In this document: piece by piece, positions 1 through 7,362 of the stretch | How positions within the stretch are numbered: the first letter of the stretch is position 1 | Layout: every line of letters starts with the position of its first letter | Source: Planctomycetota bacterium | Lineage (GTDB): Bacteria > Planctomycetota > Planctomycetia > Isosphaerales > Isosphaeraceae | Length of the DNA stretch: 9,193 bases | Reading direction: 5' to 3' | Assembly (NCBI GenBank): GCA_021807585.1 | Contig: JAKBCQ010000052.1 | Location: 1-9,193 of the forward strand | Made by a program: the position numbers and the translations under genes | The notes under the pieces: model-generated | The model's database searches: none | The model's input: the letters and a program-made list of their open reading frames with translations, nothing else | What the model was told of the DNA's origin: nothing

Positions 1-19
1 ACTCGACGCACAGCCAGAT

Positions 20-451
20 TCAGTAACCGATCAACACGATGTAACCGGCAAAATGCATCTCTTGAAAAAGAGGATTACGAGCCAAGCCTTTCATCGGTTG
101 AGCTTGCCGAAATAGATAGACAACGATAGCGGAGCCTATGATAAAAATAAATGCAGACATGATGACGCGTGAGATTGATCTGGCGAGATGAAACAAACAT
201 AAGACAAATCCCCGCCTACGAATCGGATCCGTTCTCAAAAGCCAAAACGCCGTTTTGAACCTGTCGAGGCCGAACTTGAGACAGAACACCGCGACCCCAA
301 GGCTTGGGTGAGCCGTCAGATCGAAAACCAGGAAACCCAAACCCGCCAAAATCACCCACGCCATCCGACCGAGGAACCGCTCGCGCGGAGAAACCCACGA
401 GTCGTCTGGAAAACCGTCGTCGATCACGGCGGGATCGTTCATCGAGAGCAT
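20..451 (-). CDS. Small multi-pass membrane protein, unknown function
   Basis: This 143-residue protein is not one I recognise. A hydrophilic, acidic N-terminus (residues 1-26, with DDGFPDDSW) precedes hydrophobic segments at about 30-45, 48-60, 80-92 and 95-113. A further hydrophobic stretch ends the protein at residue 143. Arg/Lys-rich loops (near RTDPIRRR) separate them, so it is probably an inner-membrane protein with three or four spanning helices. There are no cysteine or histidine motifs and no obvious catalytic residues. The start at 451 is preferred over the Met three codons later because an AGAGGA ribosome binding site lies 5 nt upstream of it. The stop is TGA at 20-22, so the gene is complete. 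It is divergent from the dehydratase operon, with 162 bp between them, and could share a control region with it. What lies downstream is outside the window. That it is coding is likely; its function is unknown. Confidence 0.7.
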   Translation of the reverse strand: MLSMNDPAVIDDGFPDDSWVSPRERFLGRMAWVILAGLGFLVFDLTAHPSLGVAVFCLKFGLDRFKTAFWLLRTDPIRRRGFVLCLFHLARSISRVIMSAFIFIIGSAIVVYLFRQAQPMKGLARNPLFQEMHFAGYIVLIGY

Positions 452-456
452 CCGAT

Positions 457-462
457 TCCTCT
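457..462 (-). promoter_or_regulatory. Ribosome binding site of the small membrane protein gene
   Basis: AGAGGA on the minus strand lies 5 nt before the ATG at 449-451. Its spacing to the alternative in-frame ATG (codon 4) would be 14 nt, so it favours the longer start. Confidence 0.55.
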
Positions 463-601
463 GAGCACGGCCATGACGCGAACGCCATCATCGTGAATCG
501 CGGTCTTCTTCTCAAACCCAATCATGCGCGTTACCCTTTAAGTACCAGTACGATCGATTTCGACAAAAACGACGATCAACTTACCGACAAGAATATGACA
601 C

Positions 602-605
602 GAGG
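602..605 (+). promoter_or_regulatory. Ribosome binding site of the dehydratase gene
   Basis: GAGG lies 8 nt upstream of the ATG at 614. It supports that start for the first gene of the operon. Confidence 0.5.
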
Positions 606-613
606 CGATTGCA

Positions 614-2185
614 ATGACGACGACCGCGGTGGAAACGCGACGAGCGGTTCTTTTACGTCCCGAAGATAATGTCGCGGTCGCGGCTCGTCCCATTCCCAAG
701 GGATTCCGCCTCGAACTCGGAGGATACAGCGTCGAAGTGCGCGAGCCGATCGGCCTTGGCCACAAGGTTTGCCTCGTCGATATCCCGGCGCGAGCCGCGG
801 TGCTGAAATACGGCCAAATCATCGGCTTCGCGGCGCGCGATATCGCGGCGGGATCATGGATTCATGATCATAACCTTACCGCCGATCTCTTCAGCCGCGA
901 TTACGCGTTCGCGACCGAAAATCCTCCCGTGCCCCAAGTGAAACCGAGGACGTTTCAAGGCTTTCTCCGCCCCGACGGTCGCGTGGGCACGCGTAATTAT
1001 ATCGCGGTGATCAGCACGGTGAATTGCTCGGCGAGCACGTCCAAATATATCGCTGATCGTTTTCGTGATAACACGTGGAAGCGAGATTTCCCCAACGTCG
1101 ACGGAGTTTTCGCGATCACGCACAAAGGGGGTTGCGGGCTACCGTTCGAGGGCTCGGATCATCAACTGCTCGAGCGAGTGCTCGCGGGATTCGCGGGCCA
1201 TCCCAACGTCGCGGCGTATGTGCTGGTGGGGTTGGGTTGCGAGGTCAACTTCGCGCGGCATCTCGTCGACGCGCGCGATCTTGTGACTCTCGGCGGAGCG
1301 AAAACGAACGGAAGATCGTCCGAACCCGTTCGGCCGCGTGTTTTGAACATTCAAGACGAAGGGGGGATCTCCAAGACGGTCGACGCGGCGGCCAAAGCGG
1401 TTTATGACCTGATGCCGATCGCGAACGAATGGAGGCGAACCGAACAGCCCGCTTCAAAGATCGTCCTGGCGCTCGAGTGTGGCGGATCGGACGGCAATTC
1501 GGGGGTGACGGCGAATCCCGCGGCGGGGATCGCGGCCGATCTCGTGATCGCTCAGGGGGGTTCGGCGGTTCTGGGCGAGACGACCGAGATCTACGGCGCC
1601 GAGCATCTCCTCACGCGCCGCGCCGTCTCGGCCGAGGTGGGGGGCAAACTGATCGATCGGATCAAATGGTGGGAGTGGTATACGGGTATTTTCAACGCCG
1701 AGATCAACAACAATCCGTCGCCGGGCAATAAGGCGGGGGGGCTTTCGACGATTTACGAAAAATCGCTCGGGGCGCTCGCCAAGGCGGGGTCGACGGCTTT
1801 ACGCGAAGTCGTCGGTTACGCCGAGCCCGTCGTCACTCCGGGTCTTGTATTTATGGACACGCCCGGATACGACCCTCCCTGCACGACGGGGCTCATCGCC
1901 GGAGGCGCGAACGTGTTGATCTTCACCACCGGGCGCGGCAGCGTGCTCGGACTTAAACCGGCGCCGTGCATCAAGGTAGCTACAAATACGCCCATGTACA
2001 ACCGCATGGCCGACGACATGGACTTGAACGCAGGGACGATTCTCGAGGCCGAAACGGTTGAAGAGGTGGGAGCGCGTTTGTTTGATTTGATATTGACGAC
2101 CGCGAGCGGCGAGCAAACCAAGAGCGAGCGGAACGGCGTGGGGGAGGAGGAATTTTCTCCCTGGCAGATCGGGCCGATTTTATGA
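614..2185 (+). CDS. UxaA/GarD-family sugar-acid dehydratase (altronate dehydratase-like)
   Basis: This 523-residue protein belongs to the altronate/galactarate dehydratase family, which removes water from sugar acids to give 2-keto-3-deoxy acids in the cytoplasm. Residues about 12-90 form the N-terminal SAF domain (GHKVCLVDIP at 49-58, GSWIHDHNL at 80-88). The rest is the UxaA catalytic region. Family motifs are intact: GRVGTRN at 122-128, a Cys in GGCG at 174, GLGCE at 206-210, ECGGSD at 288-293 followed by SGVTANP, NPSPGNKAGG at 367-376 and FTTGRG at 437-442. The length equals that of full two-part members such as E. coli UxaA and GarD, so it is not truncated. It looks functional. The 'YGAEHLL' and 'ECGGSDGNSG' stretches resemble UxaA more than GarD by eye, but substrate (altronate, galactarate or another acid) cannot be assigned. 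It heads the operon and its stop overlaps the next start. No other hexuronate or galactarate catabolic gene is visible nearby. Confidence 0.9.
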   Translation: MTTTAVETRRAVLLRPEDNVAVAARPIPKGFRLELGGYSVEVREPIGLGHKVCLVDIPARAAVLKYGQIIGFAARDIAAGSWIHDHNLTADLFSRDYAFATENPPVPQVKPRTFQGFLRPDGRVGTRNYIAVISTVNCSASTSKYIADRFRDNTWKRDFPNVDGVFAITHKGGCGLPFEGSDHQLLERVLAGFAGHPNVAAYVLVGLGCEVNFARHLVDARDLVTLGGAKTNGRSSEPVRPRVLNIQDEGGISKTVDAAAKAVYDLMPIANEWRRTEQPASKIVLALECGGSDGNSGVTANPAAGIAADLVIAQGGSAVLGETTEIYGAEHLLTRRAVSAEVGGKLIDRIKWWEWYTGIFNAEINNNPSPGNKAGGLSTIYEKSLGALAKAGSTALREVVGYAEPVVTPGLVFMDTPGYDPPCTTGLIAGGANVLIFTTGRGSVLGLKPAPCIKVATNTPMYNRMADDMDLNAGTILEAETVEEVGARLFDLILTTASGEQTKSERNGVGEEEFSPWQIGPIL

Positions 2186-4482
2186 GGTCGCGCGATTCCG
2201 CGTCGGATAAGCCCGCGGCGAGTCGTCGCACCGCCGAATCCATCGAGTCGATCGAACCCGCGTTGAACAAGGCCGAGGCGATCGAACTCGATCGATCTTG
2301 GTCGAGATCCGACGATTCTCGATCGAACGACCCCGGCGGCGGATTCCAAAAGCGCATCGCGATCATCTGGATCGCAGAGCTTTTACTAATAGGTTGGTAT
2401 ATGTTGGTTCCGCTTCCCAATGCGGGAGCGGTCGCGGGAAAAGGCGTATCGCTTCGGCGAGGGATGATCGTCAACGACTCGATCCCCGGCCTCGCCATCG
2501 GAAACCGCACGATCATCGGACTAGCGATCGACGATCTTTCGCATATTCAAAACTTACCGCAACGAGTTCCGATCTTTTTGACCGCGTGTTCGATCGCCGC
2601 GGTCGCGATCGCCGTCGGGTGGGCTTTACTCTCGGTATTGGGGCTCGATCGTCGCCTCGGTCGGGTCGTCTCGATCGCGACGGGTTACGGCCTTGGGATG
2701 AGCGTGCTCGGAGTTCTCACGCTGATCTCGGGAAGGCTCGGGTTGTTGAGCACGGTCTCGGTGCGGTGCGGCCTCGGCGCGGCGTTTATCGCCGCGATGA
2801 TTGTTTTCATCGTCGCCCGGAGCTTTCCCAAACCGAATGAAGCGGATACTTCGGCGAACATGAACATGTTTATTGATCGCGAATCGGGCGGCGGATTCGG
2901 TCGATTTCTCTCAAAGATTCCCTTCGCGGTCGTGATCGCGCTGTTTTTAACATTGATGGCGTTGGGGGCGATGCTGCCGACGATCGAATACGACGCGCTT
3001 TCCTACCATCTGCAAGGTCCCAAGGAATATTATCTCGCGGGCCGAATCCGCTTTTTGCCGCATAATGTTTATACAAGTATGCCGTTTCAGGTGGAAATGG
3101 GACATCTCTTGGCGATGTACACGCTTGGTGATTGGTGGCGGGGCGCGCTCGCGGGACAGGCGGCGGTGATGTTCTACGCCCCGGCGACCGCGATCCTGAT
3201 CTATTCGACCGTCCGTGCTCTCGGTTCGCCGCGGGGCGCCTGGTTCGCTTTCGTCGTCTATTTGAGCACCCCCTGGATTTACCGTCTGGGCGTTTTGCCT
3301 TATGTCGAGGGTCCGCTCTGTTTTTTCCACGCCGCGCTCGTTCGGACGTCTCTTCTCGCTTGGAACGAGAAGACGAGCCTAACCGCACGTGTAAAATCAT
3401 GGTTTCTTGTTGGGTTATTGGCCGGCGCCGCGTTCGGGTGCAAATATCCCGCGCTGATTTCGGCGGTCGTTCCCTTCGCGGTCGTCGCCGCGATCGATCT
3501 CTGGAAACATAAACCGAGGTCGATTCGCTCGTTCGTCGCGTATTCCGCGGGCGTTTTACTGATCGCATCGCCGTGGTTGATCAAAAACGTGATCGATACG
3601 GGGAATCCCGTATATCCGCTCGGTTGTAGTGTGTTCGGCGGACCGAATTGGGACGCGGCTCGCGAACGTCAATGGGTGAACGCGCACGGCCCCAAGCCGA
3701 TCGCGATCGGACCTCTCGTCGACGCTCTCCTCGATATCTCGGGGCGATCCGACTGGCAATCGTGTCTTTACGTCGCTCTCGTTCCCCTCGCATTCCTCAA
3801 ACCCGGGTCGAAACGTATATCAATCATCTTGTTATCTTATGTATTATATTTGTTCGCGACATGGTGGTTGCTCACACATCGACTCGATCGGTTCTGGTTG
3901 CCGCTTCTACCCGTCGCGGCGGTGCTATCGGGTTTGGGCGCCGATTGGACGACCGATCGACGCTGGACGATGTTGCGCGGCTTTTTGATCACGATGGTGA
4001 TCGCGACGAATCTGATTTATTCGTCGACGGCGCTCACGGCGCCCAACGAATGGACCGCGAATCTCGACGAGATCCGAGGCCGCACGCAAATGCGTTTAAA
4101 CATGCCGTTGTATCGCCTCGATCGAGAACTTCCGCCCGGATCGAAGCCGCTGATCGTCGGTCAGGCGTCGGTGTTTCACCTGCGCAGGCCGATCGTCTAC
4201 AACACCGTGTTCAATCCCGAAACGATCGAATCGATCGTCAAGGGAAAATCGCGCGACGAGATCATCCATAAACTGACCGAGCTTGGAATTACCCACGTGT
4301 ATGTGGATTGGAATGAAATCAGCCGATTTCGATCCGAGGGGAATTACGGGTTTTCTCCGTTCGTTCAGCCCGAGGTTTTCGACCGGCTGGTTTCCGAAGG
4401 GGTGCTCAAAAAGCTCGATCCTCTCGGCGCGCAACAGGATTTGTACGTCGTTTTGATACGGCCCGACGACAAAAAACAATAA
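2182..4482 (+). CDS. Polytopic GT39/ArnT-like (GT-C) glycosyltransferase
   Basis: This 766-residue membrane protein resembles GT-C glycosyltransferases of family 39, which transfer a sugar from a polyprenyl-phosphate donor on the outer face of the membrane. After a charged, Ser/Arg/Asp-rich tail (1-55), hydrophobic helices begin at about 57 and recur at about 129-152, 160-180, 187-210 and 243-266, continuing to about residue 615. The loop after the 243-266 helix carries IEYDALSYHL (268-277). E269 and D271 are the likely acidic catalytic or metal-binding residues expected in the first large loop of this fold. The C-terminal part (about 620-766) is soluble, mixed alpha/beta, with THVYVDWNE at 704-712. 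The start overlaps the dehydratase stop as ATGA, which implies translational coupling. A purine-rich GGGGAGGAGGAA at 2141-2152 lies about 30 nt upstream, too far to be an ordinary ribosome binding site. The acceptor and donor are unknown. Confidence 0.8.
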   Translation: MRSRDSASDKPAASRRTAESIESIEPALNKAEAIELDRSWSRSDDSRSNDPGGGFQKRIAIIWIAELLLIGWYMLVPLPNAGAVAGKGVSLRRGMIVNDSIPGLAIGNRTIIGLAIDDLSHIQNLPQRVPIFLTACSIAAVAIAVGWALLSVLGLDRRLGRVVSIATGYGLGMSVLGVLTLISGRLGLLSTVSVRCGLGAAFIAAMIVFIVARSFPKPNEADTSANMNMFIDRESGGGFGRFLSKIPFAVVIALFLTLMALGAMLPTIEYDALSYHLQGPKEYYLAGRIRFLPHNVYTSMPFQVEMGHLLAMYTLGDWWRGALAGQAAVMFYAPATAILIYSTVRALGSPRGAWFAFVVYLSTPWIYRLGVLPYVEGPLCFFHAALVRTSLLAWNEKTSLTARVKSWFLVGLLAGAAFGCKYPALISAVVPFAVVAAIDLWKHKPRSIRSFVAYSAGVLLIASPWLIKNVIDTGNPVYPLGCSVFGGPNWDAARERQWVNAHGPKPIAIGPLVDALLDISGRSDWQSCLYVALVPLAFLKPGSKRISIILLSYVLYLFATWWLLTHRLDRFWLPLLPVAAVLSGLGADWTTDRRWTMLRGFLITMVIATNLIYSSTALTAPNEWTANLDEIRGRTQMRLNMPLYRLDRELPPGSKPLIVGQASVFHLRRPIVYNTVFNPETIESIVKGKSRDEIIHKLTELGITHVYVDWNEISRFRSEGNYGFSPFVQPEVFDRLVSEGVLKKLDPLGAQQDLYVVLIRPDDKKQ

Positions 4483-4495
4483 CGGATATTGGATT

Positions 4496-5500
4496 GTGAA
4501 TGATTTTACGGTGGTAACCGGCGGAGCCGGTTTTATCGGCTCGCATTTGGTCGAGCTTTTGGTCGCTCGGGGCGATCGTGTTCGCGTGATCGAGCGTCCG
4601 GAGGCGCGGGTTGATCATCTGCCGGAGGGGGTGGAGATCATTCGCGCGGATATTCGCGATCGCGAATCGCTTAAGCACGCGTTCGATGGAGCGCGCTCGG
4701 TTTATCATCTCGCCGCGAATCCGAATTTATGGGCGCGCGATCGGCGCGAATTCGACGCGGTGAATCATCGCGGAACGATCCACGTGCTCGATCAGGCGAG
4801 AGCCGCGGGCGCCGAGCGGATTTTGCACGCGAGTACTGAAAGCATTCTCACGCGTGCGAAACAAACCGCGCCGATCGGCGCCGATATCCATATTTCTCCA
4901 AAAGATACGGTCGGCCCTTACTGTTTATCCAAATTACTGGCCGAGAACGAGGCGATCGCGCGGGGTCGCGCCGGCGAGTCGATCGTCGTCGTCAATCCGA
5001 CGATGCCAGTCGGACCCGGCGACCGCGGCTTATCCCCCCCTACCCGGCTGATCCTCGATTTCGCTCTCGGTAAGCTTCCCGCGATCATGGATTGCACGCT
5101 CAACCTGATCGACGTTCGCGATATCGCTCTCGGGATGATCAAGGCGGTTGAAATCGGCCGGCCGGGAAGGCGCTATCTGCTCGGTGGAACAAACCTGACG
5201 CTCTTGGAGCTATTGAACAAGGTTGCGCAACGAACGGGCTCTCGCGTTCCCAGGGTGCGCGTGCCGTACGCCTTGGCTTTGGCGTTTGCTTACGCAAGCG
5301 AATCATGGGCCGATTATGTGACGGGAAAATCCCCCCAGGCGACCGTGACGGGAGTTAAGTTGACGCGAAGAACGATGCATTTCGACGCGACCGAAAGCCT
5401 CTCCGTGCTCGGTCTGGCGCCGCGGCCGATCGATCAATCGCTTGACGACGCGATCGATTGGCTCCGTCAGATGAAAATAATATCACAATCGATTAACTGA
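4496..5500 (+). CDS. NAD-dependent epimerase/dehydratase, HpnA-like (extended SDR)
   Basis: This 334-residue extended short-chain dehydrogenase has an intact Rossmann nucleotide-binding motif TGGAGFIGSH (8-17; G9, G12, G15). E33 at the end of strand beta-2 favours NAD over NADP. The active-site set S113/T114 with Y142-x-x-x-K146 (YCLSK) is complete. The 'NLWARD' stretch (77-82), the 'NPTMPVGPGD' segment and 'YLLGGTNLTLLELL' closely resemble the hopanoid-associated sugar epimerase family HpnA. This is recalled family knowledge, not a search. Members act on sugar or sugar-nucleotide substrates in the cytoplasm; this substrate is unknown. GTG is chosen as start because it lets the first beta strand begin at once and leaves 13 nt after the glycosyltransferase stop; the ribosome binding site is weak (GGA at about 4484). 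It is the last gene of the operon. No squalene-hopene cyclase or other hopanoid gene is in view, so the HpnA role is only a family likeness. Confidence 0.85.
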   Translation: MNDFTVVTGGAGFIGSHLVELLVARGDRVRVIERPEARVDHLPEGVEIIRADIRDRESLKHAFDGARSVYHLAANPNLWARDRREFDAVNHRGTIHVLDQARAAGAERILHASTESILTRAKQTAPIGADIHISPKDTVGPYCLSKLLAENEAIARGRAGESIVVVNPTMPVGPGDRGLSPPTRLILDFALGKLPAIMDCTLNLIDVRDIALGMIKAVEIGRPGRRYLLGGTNLTLLELLNKVAQRTGSRVPRVRVPYALALAFAYASESWADYVTGKSPQATVTGVKLTRRTMHFDATESLSVLGLAPRPIDQSLDDAIDWLRQMKIISQSIN

Positions 5501-5516
5501 GAATCAGAAGCTATGC

Positions 5517-5541
5517 TAACATTATTATATGAATTATGTTA
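5517..5541. terminator. A/T-rich inverted repeat between convergent genes
   Basis: TAACAT (5517-5522) and ATGTTA (5536-5541) are exact inverted copies. The inner ATT/AAT pairs extend this to a 9-pair stem with one mismatch and a 5-nt loop (ATATG). It lies in the 38-bp gap where the operon and the TolC gene end, and includes the TolC stop codon. The position suits a bidirectional terminator, but the stem has almost no G-C pairs and no clear U-tract follows, so any terminating activity would be weak. Confidence 0.25.
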
Positions 5542-7068
5542 TTTATCGCCGGGTTGGGACGATATCGACGACGGCTTTTCCGCGGTGTTTTTGGCTTCTT
5601 TTGCGAACGGTCCGGAGCCTTCCGCCGGGGGAACGACGGCGTCGGGGTTGTTCGGGTGTTCGTTAACCTCGCAGCCGACGACTCGTTCGAGGCTTGCGAC
5701 CGCCTTGCCGATCTCGGCCTCGAACCGCGCGATCTGGAGCTCGACCTGCAACACGCCGCGCCACGCGGTGATCAATGAAAGAAAATCGAGCTTGGCGACC
5801 TCGTAATCGGTCGAAGCCAGATCGAGCGCCTGCTTGCTTTTGGGATAAATGTTCTGTTCAAACATCGCCAGAATTTCACGTTGAGCTTTGATTTGAACGA
5901 ACAATTCTTTAATTTCACGGTATGTTTTATCACGATCGGCGTCGTATTTTCTGGAATCGGCGACGGCTTTGAATTGAGCCTCGCGGAGGCCCGCGTCGAG
6001 CTTGTTGCGGTAGATCGGCAGGTTGAAGTTGAACACCATGCCGAAGTTATCGTTGGGGTTCGATCGGAGCGTCGTCGACGCGGCGTTGTTCCGCTCCATC
6101 GCCCACGCGGTAAGTCCCAAGGTGAAGTTGGGATAATAGCGTTTTTTCGCGAGTTCGACCTCTTGTCGATCGCGTGCGATCGCGCTCAATCGCCCCTGAA
6201 GTTCAGGACGAGCCGCCGCGGCGAGTCGGTAAAGTTCGTCGACATGTTTAGGTGTTTGTGTTACCCGAGCTTCGTCGATCGTTCCCAGTTCGGCCTCGGG
6301 GCTGATATGAAGCTGTTCGGCGAGCGCGGCGCGGGCGGATTTGAGCGATTGATCGGCCTGGGTGATTTCGTTTTGAAGCTCTTCGAGGCCGATTTGCGCT
6401 CGATACACGTCCTGAGCGTTGCCGCCGGTGCGCACTCGTTCTTTGGAGATTTCGACAAATTGTTCGGCGAGATCGCGGTTTCGGTTGAGGATCGCGAGCG
6501 ATTTCTCGGCATAATGGAGGTCGTAATATGCGCGTTTGACCTCGGCGACGGTTTCGAGTTCGGCGGCGGCGAGTTCGGCGATCGCGACCTTGGCGTCCTG
6601 ATCGGCGACTTGCCCGCGGAGGCGTAGCGTGCCGAACCAGGGGAAGCTTTGGGTGATCATCGTGTCATAGGGCATATAACCCATAATGCTATATTGAGGT
6701 GATATCGATGGGACGGGCCAGATGACGTTTTGGAACATCGGGTCTTCGAGCGCGACGGCCTGGGGGATCCGTTCGCGCATCGCCTGGACGTTCGCCCAGG
6801 CGGCCTGGACGTTGCGGTTCTCGTGGATCGCCCGCCTGATGTAATCGTCGACGGGCCGTTTTCCCTCAAGCTCGGCGGGGACGGGAGCGGGATCGAGCGC
6901 GACCGCGGCGGGGTCGTGCGGGGGAATCGATTGCGGAGGCCTGTGGATGGCCGATTCGAGGTTATGTTCAACCTCGGCGTATTCGGGCTGAACCTCGTGT
7001 GCGGCGCATCCGCAAATTGTATAGAGCACAAGAATTGCGGCGAATTTGGTCGCTTGCCTTCGGGGCAT
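5539..7068 (-). CDS. TolC-family outer-membrane efflux lipoprotein
   Basis: This protein (509 residues from the start chosen here) belongs to the outer-membrane efflux (OEP/TolC) family, whose trimers form a channel through the outer membrane and periplasm for export by RND, ABC or MFS pumps. The N-terminus MPRRQATKFAAILVLY followed by TICGC is a lipoprotein signal peptide with lipobox I-C-G-C and lipidation predicted at C21, as in OprM/CusC-type members. Two OEP repeats follow, roughly residues 75-275 and 285-480, rich in long amphipathic helices (for example AELETVAEVKRAYYDLHYA and YEVAKLDFLSLITAWR). A proline/serine-rich, probably disordered tail of about 45 residues closes the protein. 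The ATG at 7068 is preferred to a GTG 48 nt upstream (7116) because it starts the signal peptide exactly and has GGAG 7 nt before it. No membrane-fusion or pump gene is adjacent in the window. Cargo is unknown. Confidence 0.9.
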   Translation of the reverse strand: MPRRQATKFAAILVLYTICGCAAHEVQPEYAEVEHNLESAIHRPPQSIPPHDPAAVALDPAPVPAELEGKRPVDDYIRRAIHENRNVQAAWANVQAMRERIPQAVALEDPMFQNVIWPVPSISPQYSIMGYMPYDTMITQSFPWFGTLRLRGQVADQDAKVAIAELAAAELETVAEVKRAYYDLHYAEKSLAILNRNRDLAEQFVEISKERVRTGGNAQDVYRAQIGLEELQNEITQADQSLKSARAALAEQLHISPEAELGTIDEARVTQTPKHVDELYRLAAAARPELQGRLSAIARDRQEVELAKKRYYPNFTLGLTAWAMERNNAASTTLRSNPNDNFGMVFNFNLPIYRNKLDAGLREAQFKAVADSRKYDADRDKTYREIKELFVQIKAQREILAMFEQNIYPKSKQALDLASTDYEVAKLDFLSLITAWRGVLQVELQIARFEAEIGKAVASLERVVGCEVNEHPNNPDAVVPPAEGSGPFAKEAKNTAEKPSSISSQPGDK

Positions 7069-7075
7069 GATCGAA

Positions 7076-7079
7076 CTCC
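7076..7079 (-). promoter_or_regulatory. Ribosome binding site that decides the TolC start
   Basis: GGAG on the minus strand lies 7 nt before the ATG at 7066-7068. It supports the start that begins the lipoprotein signal peptide and argues against the upstream GTG at 7116. Confidence 0.65.
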
Positions 7080-7081
7080 GG

Positions 7082-7119
7082 CGCGTGGAAACGACGTGTT
7101 CCTGCGCGATTTCCACGCG
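7082..7119. repeat. 10-bp perfect inverted repeat in the TolC leader
   Basis: CGCGTGGAAA (7082-7091) and TTTCCACGCG (7110-7119) are exact inverted copies separated by 18 nt. The nearer arm ends 13 nt before the TolC ATG and 2 nt before its GGAG ribosome binding site. In DNA it could be a dimeric regulator site; in RNA it could form a leader hairpin beside the ribosome binding site. No regulator gene is adjacent. Confidence 0.5.
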
Positions 7120-7128
7120 ATGACGATT

Positions 7129-7143
7129 CGGTCGGCGCGACCG
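7129..7143. repeat. Short G/C-rich inverted repeat
   Basis: CGGTCG and CGACCG flank a 3-nt GCG, a compact 6-pair stem just outside the larger inverted repeat in the TolC upstream region. It may be chance in G/C-rich DNA. Confidence 0.3.
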
Positions 7144-7235
7144 TTGTAACGAGCCCCGTCGGTATTATCGGCAATAACTCGCGCCGACTTTGGTGGAGAT
7201 CGGACGGATTACGTGAGGTTTGTATCGTTTTCGTG

Positions 7236-7247
7236 TCGCTCGAGCGA
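7236..7247. repeat. 12-bp perfect palindrome TCGCTCGAGCGA
   Basis: This stretch is identical to its own reverse complement. It lies about 170 bp upstream of the TolC start, where an operator could sit. Function is inferred from position and symmetry only. Confidence 0.3.
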
Positions 7248-7253
7248 TCCGCC

Positions 7254-7329
7254 TGAATTCGGATTCCCGACCCTCATAAAATAAAAATTGCGAATATGAA
7301 TGACTATTATTTCTAATGAATTCGGATTC
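7254..7329. repeat. 13-bp direct repeat TGAATTCGGATTC, two copies
   Basis: Identical copies occupy 7254-7266 and 7317-7329, 63 bp apart start to start, with an A/T-rich spacer. They could be leftovers of a small duplication, the flanks of a past insertion, or paired binding sites, since 63 bp is about six helical turns. Confidence 0.45.
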
Positions 7330-7348
7330 ACCGTGGATAGCTCAAATG

Positions 7349-7362
7349 TTATTATATAATAA
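7349..7362. repeat. 14-bp A/T palindrome TTATTATATAATAA
   Basis: This is an exact palindrome made only of A and T, just past the ancestral end of the broken kinase gene. It may be a weak terminator stem or simple A/T-rich decay; there is no G/C-rich stem to support strong termination. Confidence 0.25.

Larger units (their letters stand above)
452..613. promoter_or_regulatory. Divergent intergenic region, presumed bidirectional promoter
   Basis: These 162 bp separate two divergently transcribed genes and therefore must hold the start signals of at least the plus-strand operon. The part around 530-600 is more A/T-rich than the flanks and contains one CGATCG (551-556). I cannot see a convincing -35/-10 pair on either strand. 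The role is inferred from gene orientation only. Confidence 0.4.

Noticed and set aside
304..669. 121-residue plus-strand frame crossing the divergent intergenic region
   Set aside because: It overlaps the small membrane protein gene antisense and the start of the dehydratase gene, is low-complexity Arg/Ser/Asp-rich and has no suitable ribosome binding site.
2870..3568. 232-residue open frame on the minus strand
   Set aside because: It is an Arg/Pro/Ser-rich shadow of the glycosyltransferase gene, with no family features.
5881..6627. 248-residue open frame on the plus strand
   Set aside because: It lies wholly antisense to the well-supported TolC-family gene; its low-complexity composition is the complement of that gene's codons.
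5539..7116. TolC start at the upstream GTG (7116)
   Set aside because: It would add 16 polar residues before the signal peptide and lies inside the inverted repeat; the ATG at 7068 has a well-spaced GGAG.
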